Shown here: positions 4,962 to 6,189 of the stretch, one piece after another
Numbering within the stretch: position 1 is the stretch's first letter
Layout: every line of letters begins with the position of its first letter
Source of the DNA: an uncultured Phycisphaerales bacterium
GTDB taxonomy: Bacteria; Planctomycetota; Phycisphaerae; WQYP01
DNA length: 6,189 bases
Direction of reading: 5' to 3'
NCBI GenBank assembly: GCA_937901265.1
Contig: CALCHA010000601.1
Span: forward strand, 1 to 6,189
The notes under the pieces: generated by a model
What the model was told of the DNA's origin: nothing
Databases searched by the model: none
What the model saw: only the letters and a program-made list of their open reading frames with translations
Translations under genes and position numbers: made by a program

Positions 4962-6189
4962 ATTACGACCACGCACGACAACCCGCCGACCCCCTCGGTC
5001 GAAAAGTCCAATTCGCTCCGATTCGCCATGGCGGCGGCGGAACTGGCTTTCAACACGCGCTGCGAAGATGTGGTGCTTCTGGACCTGCGAGGAAAATCGC
5101 CGGTGACGGAGTTTTTCATCATCGCGACGGGCACCTCGCCGCGACAGATGCGGACGGTGATCGACGAGACGCGCGATCTGGGCAAGAGTATGGGGTTCAA
5201 GGCGTGGCAGGTGTCGGGCTATGACAGCGCCCGCTGGATTCTCGTGGACTGCGTGCATGTGGTGGTGCATGTGTTCGACAACGACTCGCGTGATTTTTAC
5301 GACCTGGAATTGCTGTGGGGGGATTCGCCGCGGATCGACTGGCGGAAGGAGCTGGGGCTTCCTCCGGCACCTGAATTGCGTGAGCGTGCCTCGGTAAGCT
5401 CGCAGGAACGCTTCATGGAGGCCGCCGGTATGGATGAGTTGGACGCAGAAGAGGAAGAGGCCCGCATGGAGGGCCGGGATGTGGAAGGGGAGGAGCAGGG
5501 GGATGCGGACATTGATGAGGATGCGGAGGATGACGCTCCGATCGTGATGGAGCTGCCGGACGAATCGACGGGATCGAATTCGGTGGAGTTTGTGGAGATC
5601 GATCCGCCGAGCAAGCGGCGGAAGCGCGGGCGTGCGGTCTATCCGACGCCGATCGGGGATCAGGATGAAGCGGATGAAGAGGCGGGGATGCGGCGCGTGC
5701 GGGGCGCGGGACTGGGGGCGTCGAACCAGTCGCTGGATGAGGATGACCGGGAGCGTGAGGCCGAAGCGGCCGCGGATGGGGATGAGGAGGCAATTTCGGC
5801 GGAGGATTTGCCGCGGGACCGGCTGGTGTCGCGACCGATGGGCGGCGTGAGCTCGAACCTCACGGGCGGTTCGATCATCGATCGCGATGAAGAATCGCAG
5901 GATGAGTCGCGCGATCTGGACGACATTGAGCAGGACCACAAAGACGAGACGCCCGAGGCCTACGAAGCGGCCAGCGAAGCGACGACATTTGCCAAGGCGG
6001 CCAACGGAGAGCCCGGGGTGGACGTGTCCACGGAGATGACCTCGGAGCGTTCGCTGCGCGGGAAGGTGCTGAAGAACCTCACCTTGATGAAGGGTCCGAA
6101 GCCCGGCGAGTCGGCCCCCGGCAAGACGAATGTGGCGCGGGCGCAGGCGGGGGTGGTGAAGGGCGCTGGGCGCCCGGCCGCCGGTCGTG
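4962..6189 (+). CDS. rsfS: Ribosomal silencing factor RsfS (iojap/DUF143) with long acidic C-terminal extension, 3' truncated by window edge
   Basis: RsfS binds ribosomal protein uL14 on the 50S subunit and blocks joining with 30S, dampening translation in poor conditions. The core spans about residues 18-127: LRFAMAAAELAFNTRCEDVV, LDLRGKSPVTEFFIIATGTS (IATGTS at 54-59), GYDSARWILVD (86-96), VVVHVFDNDSRDFYDLELLW and GDSPRIDW. All are family signatures. Normal RsfS proteins are about 105-130 residues. Here the frame stays open to the window end, giving at least 409 residues. The extension is disordered-looking and acidic (20 of 37 residues at 157-193 are D/E), has a basic patch KRRKRGR (218-224), and ends in a basic Gly/Ala/Pro-rich stretch. 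The conserved 'GD' before VVHVF reads VH (98-99). I start at ATT 4962 because of the AGGAGG; starting at ATG 5028 would cut into helix 1. Family identity is firm, while the start and the role of the tail are inference. Confidence 0.88.
   Translation, partial: MTTTHDNPPTPSVEKSNSLRFAMAAAELAFNTRCEDVVLLDLRGKSPVTEFFIIATGTSPRQMRTVIDETRDLGKSMGFKAWQVSGYDSARWILVDCVHVVVHVFDNDSRDFYDLELLWGDSPRIDWRKELGLPPAPELRERASVSSQERFMEAAGMDELDAEEEEARMEGRDVEGEEQGDADIDEDAEDDAPIVMELPDESTGSNSVEFVEIDPPSKRRKRGRAVYPTPIGDQDEADEEAGMRRVRGAGLGASNQSLDEDDREREAEAAADGDEEAISAEDLPRDRLVSRPMGGVSSNLTGGSIIDRDEESQDESRDLDDIEQDHKDETPEAYEAASEATTFAKAANGEPGVDVSTEMTSERSLRGKVLKNLTLMKGPKPGESAPGKTNVARAQAGVVKGAGRPAAGR

Noticed and set aside
4239..5939. 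566-codon open frame on the minus strand
   Set aside because: It lies opposite the RnfD-like and rsfS genes and across their promoter. Its product is an Arg/Pro/Ala/His-rich mixture with no recognisable domain, which is a typical antisense shadow in GC-rich DNA.

Overview
The window is GC-rich bacterial chromosome, roughly two-thirds G+C by eye, and every gene I can support lies on the + strand. The codon third positions are strongly G/C. A LolA-like envelope protein, a periplasmic peptide-binding protein with a type I signal peptide and an NqrB/RnfD-family membrane protein together suggest a diderm. The overall style (very GC-rich, long acidic protein extensions, divergent envelope proteins) reminds me of Planctomycetes, perhaps Phycisphaerae. 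That placement is an impression, not proven by any marker here.

Layout from left to right: the last 33 codons of an unidentified gene (2-103) overlap by one base the start of a secreted LolA-like protein (103-870). A 70-base gap holds a perfect 15-base palindrome and a possible promoter. Next come an oligopeptide-binding protein (oppA-like, 941-2599) and, 7 bases on, an OppB-type permease (2607-3578). The expected second permease (oppC) and ATPases do not follow. A 77-base gap holds a G-rich tract and a strong inverted repeat. It leads into a 402-residue polytopic membrane protein (3656-4864) that I read as a divergent, stand-alone relative of RnfD/NqrB. After a 97-base gap with a promoter-like sequence comes rsfS (iojap/DUF143 ribosomal silencing factor), which runs off the right end of the window.

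The most interesting points are these. (1) rsfS has a perfect AGGAGG followed 6 bases later by ATT, with no ATG/GTG/TTG/CTG start in frame until after part of the conserved N-terminal helix, so a rare AUU start is the best reading. (2) The RsfS core is followed by at least about 280 residues of acidic, low-complexity sequence with a basic patch and a basic end. (3) The RnfD-like protein keeps the family scaffold but has lost or blurred the flavinylation and FNPA-type motifs, carries a loop of about 100 residues, and stands without any other rnf/nqr gene. (4) Two genes have a TAGGNT -10-like hexamer only 6-7 bases before their ATG, which suggests leaderless transcripts, and each overlaps an inverted repeat.

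Functionally, 941-3578 is a peptide-uptake module, while the LolA-like, RnfD-like and RsfS genes look like independent units that are merely adjacent. I see no tRNA, rRNA, CRISPR array, insertion sequence or convincing intrinsic terminator. There is no gene-free stretch longer than 100 bases.
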